Assembly: GCA_937995535.1 (NCBI GenBank)
Contig: CALKJU010000022.1
Location: 1-64,000 of the forward strand
DNA from: an uncultured Alphaproteobacteria bacterium
GTDB taxonomy: Bacteria > Pseudomonadota > Alphaproteobacteria > Geminicoccales > Geminicoccaceae
Reading direction: 5' to 3'
Length of the DNA: 64,000 bases
Shown: in pieces, positions 6,960-16,700 of the stretch
Numbering within the stretch: position 1 is the stretch's first letter
Layout of the letters: every line of letters begins with the position of its first letter
Notes under the pieces: generated by a model
Database searches by the model: none
What the model was told of the DNA's origin: nothing
What the model saw: the letters and a program-made list of their open reading frames with translations, nothing else
Translations under genes and position numbers: made by a program

Positions 6960-9026
6960 ATGAGGTGGGCGCGGCCGCGCTCGTTCCGCCGCAGCCTCGC
7001 CGTGAACCTTCTCGTCACGGTGCTACTGTTCGCGCTGGTCACCGCCGGTGCCACCTACGCCGCGGTGCGGCTCTCCGCGCAACGCGCCTCCCAGGCAATG
7101 ATGGCCCAGGTGGTCGACACGGTCGCCGCTGAGACCTCGACCTTCTACCGCTCGGTGGCGAGCATCTTCACCTTGGTCGATTTCTGGGCCGCGCGCACCT
7201 GGAGCGGCGCCTGGGACACCTACGAGTTCGACCGGATCTTCGCCCCGATGCTGCTCGCCTTCTACGAAGCGTCCTCGGTCTACCTCGCGCAGGGCTCGGG
7301 TGACTTCTACATGCTCAGCCGCGACGACGCGACCTGGCTGAGCTGGACGGTTCGGCCGGTCGCCTGGGGCGACCGGGCCTTGCTCCGCACCTGGACCGAC
7401 GACGATCCGATCCCCAAGGAGACCTGGCGGCCGCTCGAGTTCGACGTCCGCACGCTGCCATGGTTCGAGGCTGCCCTGGTGCGGATCGAGGCCGTCGGCG
7501 CATCGGCGCCGCTGGCCGACCGGACGACCGTGGGCCGGGCCGCGCTGTCGCCTGCCACCCGAGTCCCCGGCCAGGCGCTGACCATGGCCGGCGCGACGCC
7601 GCTCGACGACCGGTTCGTGTTCGCTTTCGAGCGCTCGCTGACCGGGGTCACCGAGCGGCTCGCCGAGCTGCGCGTCCTCGAGGGCGGCCGCGTCGCCACG
7701 CTGACCGGTGATCCGAGCGCGCCGGGCGAATTGATCCTGACCGGCGTGCCGATCTCCGGCGCGGCGCACGACCTCGCCGCGGCCGAGCGGCTGATCCTGG
7801 CGCCGCCTGAACGGCTGGGCGGCCCGGTCGCGGCGTTCGTCGCCGGGTCGGTCACGGACCGCCGCACCCTGCCGAGCGAGCCGGTGCGCTTCACGAGTGA
7901 TGGCATCGCTTGGTGGGGCATGGCCCGGCGCGTCGACGCCAGCGGGTTCGAGCGGTCGGCGCAGCCGGACTGGGTGGTGGCGGTGGTCCCGGAGCAGGAC
8001 CTGCTGCGCCGCCTGCCGAACCTCGGCCTCGCCCTGGCTGCGGTCACCGCGCTGGCGCTGGCCCTGGCCTTCCTGCGCGCCCGGGCGCTGGCCGGCCGCT
8101 TCAGCCAGCCGATCGACGAGCTGGTCGAGCACAGCCGGCGCATGCAGCGGCTCGACTTCGAGCGGCCGGCGCGGGTCGACACCGACATCGTCGAGATCGG
8201 GATCCTTGGCGGGACCTTGGAGAGCATGCGCCGCGCGTTGCACGCCTACGCCTCGATCAGCGAGGAGACACGCATCGCCGAGGCGATCCTGCGCGGTACC
8301 CTGCCGGCCGGGCTGCGCCGGCCCGACGGTTACGCCATCGAGGCCCTCTGGCAGCCGGCCGCCGAGTCCGGCGGCGAGGTGTTCGACGTCCTGGTCGAGG
8401 AGCCGGGCGCGGCGACGGCGGGGCGCGCCGCGCTGCTGCTGCTGGAGCCCGACAGCTTCGGCGTCGAGGCGGCCGTGCTCAGCGCCCAGCTCCGCGCCGT
8501 GTTCCGATCCGCGGTGCGCTCCGGCGCCGGACCAGGCGAGATCGCCGCGTATCTGCAGCGCTGTCTTGTCGAGGATCTGCGCGAGGCGGGCACGGTCCGT
8601 GCCTGGATCGGCCTCCTCGACCCACCGAGCGGTCGGCTCGACTGGGTCGCGGCGGGGTTCACGGGCAACGTCGTTCACCTCGGTGCCGCCGGGACGGCTG
8701 CAGATCTCCTGGACAGCGCCGAGCCGGCGCTCGGCGCCGAGCGCGGGCACGGCTTCCGTTGCAGTGCGTTGGTGCTGGCCGAGGGCGAGCTGCTGGCGGT
8801 CGTCTCCGACGGGGTGATCGACGCCCTGAGCGACGCGCGGGAGCGCTTCGGCATCGGGCGGGTCCGCGACACACTACTGCGCCACGCCGCGGCCGACCCT
8901 GCCGCGATCGCCGGCGAGATCGAGCGCGCCATCGCCGCGTTCACCGGCCAAGCCCGCGTGCAGGCCGACCGGACAGTCCTGCTCCTCGCGCGGACCCGAC
9001 CCGATCCGCCCGCGACGCGAGGTTGA
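6960..9026 (+). CDS. Membrane sensor with HAMP and SpoIIE-type PP2C phosphatase domain
   Basis: A 688-residue signalling protein. An N-terminal membrane helix (about 15-37) and a second at about 353-372 bracket a roughly 310-residue extracytoplasmic sensor resembling Cache/PDC domains. A HAMP-like linker (FSQPIDELVEHSRRM) follows, then an RsbU/SpoIIE phosphatase domain from about 440 to the end. Metal-site motifs are partly retained: Asp476 in GGEVFD, Asp617-Gly618 in VSDGVIDA and Asp670 in QADRT. The usual first Asp of GGDxxD is Glu473. Such proteins normally dephosphorylate an anti-anti-sigma (STAS) protein, but no anti-sigma or free-standing STAS partner is next to it; only the mlaE fusion carries a STAS domain. 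A TPR gene follows after 39 bases. Confidence 0.85.
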   Translation: MRWARPRSFRRSLAVNLLVTVLLFALVTAGATYAAVRLSAQRASQAMMAQVVDTVAAETSTFYRSVASIFTLVDFWAARTWSGAWDTYEFDRIFAPMLLAFYEASSVYLAQGSGDFYMLSRDDATWLSWTVRPVAWGDRALLRTWTDDDPIPKETWRPLEFDVRTLPWFEAALVRIEAVGASAPLADRTTVGRAALSPATRVPGQALTMAGATPLDDRFVFAFERSLTGVTERLAELRVLEGGRVATLTGDPSAPGELILTGVPISGAAHDLAAAERLILAPPERLGGPVAAFVAGSVTDRRTLPSEPVRFTSDGIAWWGMARRVDASGFERSAQPDWVVAVVPEQDLLRRLPNLGLALAAVTALALALAFLRARALAGRFSQPIDELVEHSRRMQRLDFERPARVDTDIVEIGILGGTLESMRRALHAYASISEETRIAEAILRGTLPAGLRRPDGYAIEALWQPAAESGGEVFDVLVEEPGAATAGRAALLLLEPDSFGVEAAVLSAQLRAVFRSAVRSGAGPGEIAAYLQRCLVEDLREAGTVRAWIGLLDPPSGRLDWVAAGFTGNVVHLGAAGTAADLLDSAEPALGAERGHGFRCSALVLAEGELLAVVSDGVIDALSDARERFGIGRVRDTLLRHAAADPAAIAGEIERAIAAFTGQARVQADRTVLLLARTRPDPPATRG

Positions 9027-9065
9027 CAGACGGCGTGGCCGGTCGATGGTCATGGCGGGGCCGTT

Positions 9066-9668
9066 GTGCCCAGCCGGGGAGGGTTCGTGCCGCCCGTCCG
9101 TCACGCCCGCGATCACGCCTCGAGCCTGCGGCGCTGCCTGCTCGCGGTTTGCCTGCTCGCCGCCGGTGCTGCCGGTGCGACGCAGGACGATCCGCGGCTG
9201 CCGGGCCTGCTCGACCGGCTCGCCGCCGCCGAGGACCTGGCCGCCGCGCGCCAGCTCGAGGGTGAGATCTGGGAGCTGTGGACCGCGACCGACGACGCGA
9301 CGGCTGCCGCGCTGATGGCCGAGGGCCAGCGCCAGCTCGCGGCGCGGGCCTGGCCCAGCGCCCTGCAGAGCTTCGAGCGGCTGATCAAGCTCAAGCCGGA
9401 CTTCGCCGAGGCCTGGAACAAGCGCGCCACCGTCTATTATCTGATGGGCGACTATCGCGCCTCGGTGCTCGACATCCAACGCACCCTGGCGCTGGAGCCG
9501 CGCCATTTCGGGGCGCTGTCGGGCCTCGGGCTGATCTTCATGGCGACCGAGCAGCCTGCAGCGGCGCTGCGCGCCTTCGAGGCCGCGCTCGCCATCCATC
9601 CCTACCTCCCGGGCGGCCGCACCCACGTCGAGGCCCTTCGGCAACAGCTCCAGGGCGAGCCGTTGTAA
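9066..9668 (+). CDS. Secreted or periplasmic TPR protein
   Basis: A 200-residue protein with a likely signal peptide: an Arg-containing N-region, then RRCLLAVCLLAAGAAGA. At least three tetratricopeptide repeats lie at about residues 85-185, with the TPR signature spacing visible in ARAWPSALQSFERLIKLKPD, GDYRASVLDIQRTLALEPRH and EQPAAALRAFEAALAIHP. TPRs mediate protein-protein contacts and give no enzymatic clue. The start is uncertain: GTG 9066 gives a long N-region, and GTG 9087 would also leave the signal peptide intact. It follows the SpoIIE-type phosphatase on the same strand and may be co-transcribed. Its partner is unknown. Confidence 0.75.
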   Translation: MPSRGGFVPPVRHARDHASSLRRCLLAVCLLAAGAAGATQDDPRLPGLLDRLAAAEDLAAARQLEGEIWELWTATDDATAAALMAEGQRQLAARAWPSALQSFERLIKLKPDFAEAWNKRATVYYLMGDYRASVLDIQRTLALEPRHFGALSGLGLIFMATEQPAAALRAFEAALAIHPYLPGGRTHVEALRQQLQGEPL

Positions 9669-9677
9669 GCAACACGG

Positions 9678-9689
9678 GTGCGGCCGCAC
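9678..9689. terminator. Perfect 12-bp palindrome between convergent genes
   Basis: GTGCGGCCGCAC at 9678-9689 equals its own reverse complement and lies 9 bases after the TPR gene stop, in the 50-bp space before the opposite-strand small gene. It may fold as a hairpin on either transcript or simply be a chance GC palindrome. Confidence 0.25.
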
Positions 9690-9718
9690 GCCGGCGAAGG
9701 TGAGCAGGCGCGAAAACT

Positions 9719-9988
9719 TCAGTAGCGCAAACGACGCCGACCCCAGCCGAGCTGAGGTTCCTGGTACGCGAACGGATCGACTGTGCCCGGACGTCCCGTG
9801 AATGGGTTCACGTTGCCCCTCGTGCTCCAGTTGTTCAGCCGGCTGCTGTCGGGGGTGGTGCGGAAGTGCGGCTGGACGTAGGTGCCGTCCGAGCGAACAT
9901 AGGGCTGGACGTAGGTCGTCCCGGCCTCGGCGACGAAAGACAGGGTGCAGATGCTGGCGAGCAGCGCGCCTGCGATGAGACCGCGCAT
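9719..9988 (-). CDS. Small secreted protein with TYVQP repeats
   Basis: An 89-residue protein with an obvious signal peptide (MRGLIAGALLASICTLSFVAEA) and a perfect AGGAGG five bases or so before its ATG. The mature part contains two TYVQP repeats (TYVQPYVRSDG, TYVQPHFRTTPDS) followed by NNWSTRGNVNPFTGRPGTVDPF. Short secreted proteins with this NWSTRGNVNP(Y/F)TG signature occur in many proteobacteria without known function. The aromatic, Pro/Gly/Asn-rich, positively charged tail suggests an extended periplasmic or surface peptide. It is monocistronic: it converges with the TPR gene and diverges from the mla operon across 249 bases. Confidence 0.75.
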   Translation of the reverse strand: MRGLIAGALLASICTLSFVAEAGTTYVQPYVRSDGTYVQPHFRTTPDSSRLNNWSTRGNVNPFTGRPGTVDPFAYQEPQLGWGRRRLRY

Positions 9989-10185
9989 GGTTTCCTCCTG
10001 ACGGCAACTGTTGGGTCACTTGCGATGCCGACAGTTCGAGTGTCCTGCGCCGGTGCGACGGTCGCCGTGACGAACAGCATTGCCGGAGGCTGTGCGGGCG
10101 CTCGGAGAGCCGGCCGTGCGCCGCCGTGAGGGCGCCGCGACATGCATCAGTTGCTCGATGACGCTCCCTAAGTCCTTACAACAGC

Positions 10186-10215
10186 TTGCTGTCGCCGGCG
10201 TGGCACGGCTACGCT
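10186..10215 (+). promoter_or_regulatory. Candidate promoter of the mla operon
   Basis: TTGCTG (10186-10191) and TACGCT (10210-10215) are separated by 18 bp and lie 23 bp before the mlaE start. Matches to the sigma-70 consensus are partial, so this is only a candidate. The rest of the 249-bp gap holds nothing I can recognise. Confidence 0.3.
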
Positions 10216-10237
10216 GGCCTTTGGAGGCTGGTGCGGC

Positions 10238-11365
10238 ATGGCGGCAGGCTGGGTGAAAGCGACGCGCCAGGGCGAGGTGGCGCTGCTGGTCCTCGGCGGC
10301 GCCTGGACGCTCGACGGGCTGCGCGCGCTCGACGCCGAGCTCGCCCGGACGCTGCGCGGCGAGCCGATGCCACGGGTGCGCTTCGACGCGGACGCGATCG
10401 ACCGGCTGGATACCGCCGGGGCCTGGCTGATCGCCCGCACCGAGCGGGCGCTCGCCGCCCGCGGCGCGGTGGTCGAGCCGGTGGAGCTGTCCGCGGAGTG
10501 GCGCGAGCTCCTGGGCCTCGCCCGCGCCGTCCCCGACGAGCCGCTGCCGGCACCGCCGCCGGTCGGCATCATGGCGCTCCTCATCCGGCTCGGCGCCGCC
10601 ACCGTGCACGCCGGTCACGAGGCGCTGCTGCTGGTCACCTTCCTCGGGCAGATCATGGTCGCTGCCGGGCGGACCCTGGTTCAGCCCTGGCGGCTGCGCG
10701 GCGCGGCGGTGGTGCGGCAGATCGAGCGCACCGGGGTCGACGCGCTGCCGATCGTCGGCCTGCTCGCCTTCCTCATCGGGATCGTCCTGTCATTCCAGGG
10801 GGCGGATCAGCTGCGCCGTTTCGGCGCCGAGATCTTCGCCGTCAACCTGCTCGGCATCTCGGTCCTGCGCGAGCTCGGCGTGCTGCTCACCGCGATCATC
10901 GTCGCCGGTCGCTCCGGCAGCTCCTTCACCGCCCAGATCGGCGCCATGGAGGTCAACGAGGAGATCGACGCGCTGCGGACGATCGGGCTGGACCCGATCG
11001 AGGTGCTGGTCCTGCCGCGCGTCATCGGCCTGGTCATCACCCTGCCGCTGCTCACCGTGTTCGCCAACCTGATGGCGCTGCTCGGCGGTTGCCTGATGGT
11101 CGTGGTGGCGCTCGACGTGCCGGCGGCCCAGGTGCTGCGCCAGCTCGCCGGCTCGGTGACCACGACGACGCTGTGGGTCGGCCTGGTCAAGGCGCCGGTG
11201 TTCGCCTTTCTCATCGCCATGGTCGGCTGCTACGAGGGAATGCGGGTCAGCCGTAGCGCCGACAGCGTCGGGCGGCTGACCACCACCTCGGTGGTCCTCT
11301 CGATCTTCCTCGTCATCCTGGTCGACGCGCTGTTCTCCGTCCTGTTCGTGCAGCTCGGCATCTGA
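10238..11365 (+). CDS. mlaE: STAS-MlaE fusion permease of an MCE lipid transporter
   Basis: A 375-residue inner-membrane permease of the MlaE family fused to an N-terminal STAS domain (about 1-95), the role played by separate MlaB in E. coli. The STAS helix region RFDADAIDRLDTAGAWLI resembles the conserved D-[ST] loop. The permease part (about 110-375) has the typical hydrophobic segments and MlaE landmarks such as ELGVLLTAIIVAGRSGSSF and AQIGAMEVNEEIDAL. With MlaF and MlaD downstream it would move phospholipids between inner and outer membranes. Good spacing to GGAGG supports ATG 10238. The next gene starts 3 bases after the stop. Confidence 0.9.
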   Translation: MAAGWVKATRQGEVALLVLGGAWTLDGLRALDAELARTLRGEPMPRVRFDADAIDRLDTAGAWLIARTERALAARGAVVEPVELSAEWRELLGLARAVPDEPLPAPPPVGIMALLIRLGAATVHAGHEALLLVTFLGQIMVAAGRTLVQPWRLRGAAVVRQIERTGVDALPIVGLLAFLIGIVLSFQGADQLRRFGAEIFAVNLLGISVLRELGVLLTAIIVAGRSGSSFTAQIGAMEVNEEIDALRTIGLDPIEVLVLPRVIGLVITLPLLTVFANLMALLGGCLMVVVALDVPAAQVLRQLAGSVTTTTLWVGLVKAPVFAFLIAMVGCYEGMRVSRSADSVGRLTTTSVVLSIFLVILVDALFSVLFVQLGI

Positions 11366-11368
11366 GCC

Positions 11369-12136
11369 GTGCCGGCCGGTCCCGCCATCCGCCTGCGCGG
11401 CATCGTCAACCGGTTCGGGCCGACGACGGTCCACGACGGCGTCGATCTCGACGTCGAGCGCGGCGAGGTGCTGGCCCTGATCGGCGGCTCGGGTTCAGGT
11501 AAGTCGGTCCTGCTGCGGACCATCGTCGGTCTGCGCCGGCCGCAGGCCGGGACGATCGAGCTGCTCGGCGAGCGCATCGACAAGGACGTGCCGCCGGCGC
11601 TGCGCGCCCGCTACGGGATGCTGTTCCAGGACGGTGCCCTGTTCAGCTCGCTCACCGTCGCACGCAACATTCAGGTGCCGATCCGCGAGCGCTACCGGCT
11701 ACCCGAGCGGCTGCTCGACGAGCTCGCCCGGCTCAAGCTCTCGCTCGTGGGCCTGCCCTGCGCGGCCGGCGCCAAGTTGCCGGCGGAGCTGTCCGGCGGC
11801 ATGCGCAAGCGCGCCGGGCTCGCCCGCGCGCTGGCGCTCGATCCGGAGCTGCTGTTCCTCGACGAGCCGACCGCCGGCCTCGACCCGATCGCGGCCGCGG
11901 CCTTCGACGAGCTGATCGGATCGCTGCAACGCAGCCTCGGCCTGACCGTGGTGATGGTCACCCACGATCTCGACAGCCTGATCCGCATCGCCGACCGCAT
12001 CGCGGTGCTGGTCGACCGGCGGATTGTCGTCGGCACGATCGACGCGCTGCGCCGCCATCCGGACCCGTGGCTGCAAGCCTATTTCGGCGGCGTGCGCGGT
12101 CGGGCGGCGCTCGCGGCCGCCACCGCGGGAGGGTGA
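11369..12136 (+). CDS. mlaF: MlaF-type ABC ATPase
   Basis: The 255-residue ATPase of the MCE lipid transporter. Walker A (GGSGSGKSV) lies at about residue 40, the signature LSGGMRKRAGLARAL at about 140 with the RKR variant characteristic of MlaF-like proteins, Walker B (LLFLDEPTAGLDPIA) near 162, and the switch histidine in VTHDLDS. Translation probably begins at GTG 11369, 3 bases after mlaE. It powers transport with the MlaE fusion and the MlaD protein encoded 3 bases further on. There is no sign of truncation. Confidence 0.93.
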   Translation: MPAGPAIRLRGIVNRFGPTTVHDGVDLDVERGEVLALIGGSGSGKSVLLRTIVGLRRPQAGTIELLGERIDKDVPPALRARYGMLFQDGALFSSLTVARNIQVPIRERYRLPERLLDELARLKLSLVGLPCAAGAKLPAELSGGMRKRAGLARALALDPELLFLDEPTAGLDPIAAAAFDELIGSLQRSLGLTVVMVTHDLDSLIRIADRIAVLVDRRIVVGTIDALRRHPDPWLQAYFGGVRGRAALAAATAGG

Positions 12137-12139
12137 GAC

Positions 12140-13102
12140 ATGGAGGTGCGGGCGAGCTATGCGGTGGTCGGCGCCTTCGTCCTGGCGCTGATGACGGCGC
12201 TCGCCGGCTTCGTCGTCTGGCTGGCGCGGGTCGAGATCGACCGCAGCGTCGACGAGTACGAGGTCGCCTTCACCGGCTCGGTCAATGGGCTGCAGGAGGG
12301 CAGCGCGGTCCGCTACCGCGGCGTGCCGGTGGGCCGCGTCGCCTCGATCCGCATCAATCCCGACGACATCGCCGAGATCCTGGTCCGCCTCGAGCTGCAG
12401 GCCGGCACGCCCGTGCGCACCGACACCGTGGCGACCGTCGAGATGCAGGGCATCACCGGCATCGCCTCGATCCAGCTCAGCGGCGGGACCCAGGCGGCAC
12501 CGATGCTCGAGCCGGACGGCGAGGGTGGCCCGCCGCGGATCACCGCCGGGCGCTCCGCGCTGGAGCAGGTGTTCGACACCACGCCCGTGGTGCTGAACCG
12601 GATCGCCACCGTCCTCGAGCGGATGGGGGTCCTGCTCAACGAGGAGAACCTGACGAGCATCAACGCGATCATCGACGATCTCGAGGACATCATGGACGCC
12701 ATCAACGAGACGCGGCCACAGGTCGAGACGATGATCGGCAATCTCGGCACCACCGCAGCGCGGGTCGGCGAGACGGCGGCGCTGGTCAGCGAGCTGCTCG
12801 TCGAGGCGCGTGGCGTGGTCGGCCAGCTCGACGGCCTGCGCGAGCGGGGCGAGGGGGCCTTGGGCGAGGTCGCGGCCGCGGCGCGCACCTTCCGCGCCCT
12901 CGGCACCCGGCTCGAGGCGATGGTCCGGCGCAACGAGCAGCCGATCGGCGACTTCTCGGAGAGCACCCTCTACGAGCTGCGCCAGCTCGTGGCGGAGATG
13001 CGCCAGCTGGTCGCCTCGACGTCGCGCATCACCCGCGAGTTCGAACGTGACCCGGCCGGCTACCTGCTCGGCGCGCAGCAGAAGGGCTTCCAGCCGCAAT
13101 GA
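12140..13102 (+). CDS. mlaD: MlaD-type MCE domain protein
   Basis: A 320-residue protein with one N-terminal membrane anchor (about 8-28) followed by an MCE domain (about 38-115; VNGLQEGSAVRYRGVPVGRV and ITGIASIQLSGG). The rest is a long helical region with regular heptads that could form a periplasmic tube or needle, as in other MCE proteins. It is longer than E. coli MlaD (about 180), closer to the alphaproteobacterial and PqiB-like style. It would bind lipid in the periplasm between the MlaE/MlaF core and the outer membrane. Its stop overlaps the ATG of the lipoprotein gene by 4 bp. Confidence 0.9.
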   Translation: MEVRASYAVVGAFVLALMTALAGFVVWLARVEIDRSVDEYEVAFTGSVNGLQEGSAVRYRGVPVGRVASIRINPDDIAEILVRLELQAGTPVRTDTVATVEMQGITGIASIQLSGGTQAAPMLEPDGEGGPPRITAGRSALEQVFDTTPVVLNRIATVLERMGVLLNEENLTSINAIIDDLEDIMDAINETRPQVETMIGNLGTTAARVGETAALVSELLVEARGVVGQLDGLRERGEGALGEVAAAARTFRALGTRLEAMVRRNEQPIGDFSESTLYELRQLVAEMRQLVASTSRITREFERDPAGYLLGAQQKGFQPQ

Positions 13103-13746
13103 GGGCGAACCGCCGCCACTGGCTGGGCCTCGCCCTCGCCGCACCCGTGCTCGGCGGCTGCACCGCCCGCGGCCTGCTGCTCGGCAGCCCGGCACCGCAG
13201 CTCTTCGAGCTGACGCCGAAGAGCACCTTTCCACCCGGCCTCCCGGACACACGCTCGATCGTGCGGGTCGAGACCGCGACCGCCACGGCAGGCCTCAACA
13301 CGACGCGGATCGCGCTGCGGCCCAGCGCCACCGAGCTCGACTACTTCGCCAACGCGCTGTGGATCGACGTGGTCCCGGTCATGGTCCAGAACCTGCTGGT
13401 CGAGTCGCTGGAGAACTCGGGCAAGGTCGATGCGCTGCCGCCGACCGCGACGGCGGTGCCGGCCGATTTCGCGATGCTCCTGCACATCCGCGAGTTCCAG
13501 GCCGAGTACGAGGACCTGCGCCGGCCGCCGACGGTGCGCGTCCGCCTGCAGGCGCGCCTGCTGCGCCTGCCGCGCCGCGATTCGGTCGCCGCCACCGGCA
13601 CCGAGGGCGTCGTCGATGCCGCGGGCACGAGCATGCGCGAGATCGTCGACGCGTTCGACGAGGCGCTCGGTAAGGCGCTGCGTCCGCTGGTCGAGTGGAC
13701 GGCACACACACTGGCCGAGCTCGAGCGCGCACCGGCGCGGCGCTAA
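13099..13746 (+). CDS. ABC-type transport auxiliary lipoprotein
   Basis: A 215-residue lipoprotein of the ABC_trans_aux (PqiC/YmbA-like, DUF330) type. The N-terminus has two arginines, a hydrophobic stretch and a lipobox LGGC with the lipidated Cys at residue 21. Conserved segments include LFELTPKSTF, the region around ANALWIDVVPVMVQNLLVESLE, and the C-terminal helix FDEALGKALRPLVEWT. It overlaps mlaD by 4 bp (ATGA) and closes the mla operon. No mlaC-like periplasmic carrier gene is present here, so this lipoprotein may act at the outer-membrane end. A convergent hairpin spans its stop codon. Confidence 0.85.
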   Translation: MRANRRHWLGLALAAPVLGGCTARGLLLGSPAPQLFELTPKSTFPPGLPDTRSIVRVETATATAGLNTTRIALRPSATELDYFANALWIDVVPVMVQNLLVESLENSGKVDALPPTATAVPADFAMLLHIREFQAEYEDLRRPPTVRVRLQARLLRLPRRDSVAATGTEGVVDAAGTSMREIVDAFDEALGKALRPLVEWTAHTLAELERAPARR

Positions 13747-13756
13747 GTCGCCGCGC
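13735..13756. terminator. Hairpin spanning the end of the mla operon, facing the RND operon
   Basis: GCGCGGCG (13735-13742) and CGCCGCGC (13749-13756) form a perfect 8-bp stem with a 6-nt loop that contains the TAA stop of the lipoprotein gene. It ends two bases before the stop of the opposite-strand RND gene. It has no T tract. A bidirectional end signal is inferred. Confidence 0.5.
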
Positions 13757-13758
13757 GG

Positions 13759-16700
13759 CTACTCCGCCGGCTGCGCGGCCCCGACGGGGAGGGCAGCGCG
13801 CGGCCGCCGCGACCGCCCGGCGAGCCGGCCACGGGCGCGGGCCATCGCTGCGCTGGCGTTGACGCCGAGCATCAAGAGGCAGGGCGTGAGCACCAAGGTG
13901 ATCAGCGTGGCGAAGGCGAGCCCGCCGGCGACCGCGGTCGCGAGCTGCTGCCACCAGTCGGTCGAGGGCCCGCCGACGGTGACCTCGCGCGCGACGAGGT
14001 CGATGGTCGTGCGCGTCACCATCGGCATCAGGCCGAGGATCGTCGTCACCGTCGTCAGCAGCACCGGCCGCAGCCGTTGGGCGCCGGTGCGCAGGATCGC
14101 CTCGTGCGCCTCGAGGCCCCGCTTGCGCAGCTCGTTGTAGGTGTCGATCAGGACGATGTTGTTGTTCACGACGATCCCGGCGAGCGCGATCACCCCGACC
14201 CCGCTCATGATCACGCCGAACGGCTGGCGGACGATCATCAGGCCGAGCAGCACGCCGATGGTCGAGAACACGACCGCCGAGAGGATCAGCAGCGCCTGGT
14301 AGAAGCTGTTGAACTGCAGGACGAGCACGATGGCGATGAGGAACAGCGCGGCGCCGAACGCCTTGCTCAGGAACGCCTCGCTGTTGCGCTGTTCCTCGTC
14401 CTCGCCCTTGAAGACCAGGGTCAGCCGCGGGTCGAGCTCCTGCTGCGCCAGCCAGGCGCGCAACGCCTGCACCTCGTCGTTGGGCAGCACGCCGTCCTGC
14501 ACGTCGGCGGCGACCGTGATCACCCGGCGGCCATTGGCGCGGTCGATGTCGCCGACCTTCGGTGCCGCGACCAGCTCGACGAAGTTGCTGAGCGGCACGT
14601 TGCCCGAGGGCGTGGCGATGCGCAGCCGGCCGAGCTGGTCGAGCGAGCGCTCGGGCAGCGCGTAGCGCGCGCGGATGTCGATCTCGTCCTTGCTGTCGTC
14701 GGGGCGGTAGTCGCCGAGCATGACCCCGTTGGTGACCAGCTGGACGTAGATGCCGACGGTCGCGATGTCGGCGCCGAAGCGGCCGGCCGCCTCGCGGTCG
14801 ACCTCGGCCCGCCACTCGATCCCCGGCGCCGGGCGGCTGTCGGTGACGTCCTTCAGACCCGGCCGGCTCTCGAAATAGGCCCGGACCCTGTCGGCGAACG
14901 GGCCGATCAGCTCGGGCTCGCGCGCGCCGATCTGCAGCTGCACCGGCTTGCCGACGGGCGGGCCCGCCTCCGGCGCGCGCACCTCGACCCAGATCCCGGC
15001 GAGGTCGGCCGTCCGCTCGCGGACCTCGGCCAGGATCGCGTCGCTGCGCGCCCGCAGCCGCCAGTCGGCGAGCTCGAGCAGGACGATCCCGACGACGTCG
15101 TCGTCGACCTCCTCGCCGCGGAAGTTGATCGCGCTGCGGCCGTAGATGGTCTCGATCCCAGGGATCCCGACGAGGCGGCTCTCGACCTCGCGGACCAGGG
15201 CGTCGCGCTCGAACGCCGAGAGGTCGCCGCGGGCGTGGACCTGGACCCGCGCCTGCTTCTGGTCGACGTCGGGGAAGAACTCGACGCCCTTGCCGAACTC
15301 GCCGTAGGCCATGACGACGCCGACGCCGATCGCCACGGCGAGCAGTGCCACCTTGACCGGGTGGCGCAGGGCTGCCCGCACGAGCCGGACGTAGAGCCCG
15401 GTGAGGCCGCGGAGCTGTGAGAGGTCGCCGCCCTCGGCCGCCGAGAGCGCGCGCATCGTGCGCGGATCGCCGCCCGGCCGGCCGACATAGCTGCCGAGCA
15501 CCGGGGCGAAGATCAGCGCCATCGCCAGCGACGCGCTCAGCGTCGCGACCAGCGTGATCGGCAGGTATTTCATGAACTCGCCGACGATGCCGGGCCAGAA
15601 CAGGAGCGGCGTGAAGGCCATCAGCGTGGTCACGGTGGCGGCCGTGATCGGCCAGGCCATGCGCGTCGCGGCGAGCTGGTAGGCCTCCGCGCGCGGCAGG
15701 CCCTCGGCCATCTTCCGGTCGGCCAGCTCGACCGCGACGATCGCCCCGTCGACGAGCATTCCGGTGGCCAGGATGAGCGCGAACAGGACGATGATGTTGA
15801 TCGTCAGGCCCATCAGCCCGAGGACCAGGATGCCGGCCAGGAACGAGCCCGGGACGGCGATCCCGACGAGCAGCCCGGAGCGCCAGCCGAGCGCCGCCAC
15901 GACCACGATCATCACCAGGATGATCGCCGAGAGCACGTTGTTCTCGAGATCCTTGAGCATCGAGCGGATGTCGTCGGACTTGTCCTGGGTGTAGGAGACC
16001 CGGATCGAGGCCGGCCAGGCCTGACGCTCCTGCTCGACCAGCGCGCGGACCTGCGCGATGGTGTCGATGATGTTGGTGCCGAGACGCTTCGAGACCTCGA
16101 GGGCCAGCGCCGGCTCGCCGTTGATCCGCGCGAAGCTGGTTGGATCCTTGAAGGTCCGCCGGACCACGGCGACGTCCTTCAGCCGCACCACCCGGTCGCC
16201 GTCGACCTTGAGCGGCAGGTTGAACAGATCCTCCGCGGTCTTGAAGACGCCCGGCACCTTGACCGCGAAGCGCCCCTGACCGGTGTCCAGCGAGCCGGCC
16301 GCGACCAGCTGGTTGTTGCGCTGGACGATCTCGAACAGGGCGTCGGCCTGCAGCCCGTAGCTCTCCAGCCGCAGCGGGTCGACCACGACCTCCAGGAGCT
16401 CCTCGCGCTCGCCGGCGATCTTCACCTCGAGCACGTTGGGCAGCGCTTCGATGCGGTCCTCGAGGTCGCGGGCGATGGCGAGCAGGGTCCGCTCCGGGGC
16501 GTTGCCGGACAGCGTCACCACGATCACCGGGAACAACGCGAGGTTGACCTCCTCGACCACCGGCTCGTCGGTGTCGCTCGGCAGCTCGGCCTTGGCCCGG
16601 TCGACCTTCTCGCGCACGTCGATGAGCGCCTGGTCGATGTCGACCCCGGCATCGAACTCGAGCGTCACCGAGCCGTGGCCCTCGCTCGCCAGCGCACGCA

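Noticed and set aside
5017-6963. A 648-codon plus-strand open frame across the end of fabI and the LCAT-like gene
   Set aside because: No recognisable domains; the minus-strand LCAT-like gene shows GxSxG-type and other motifs.
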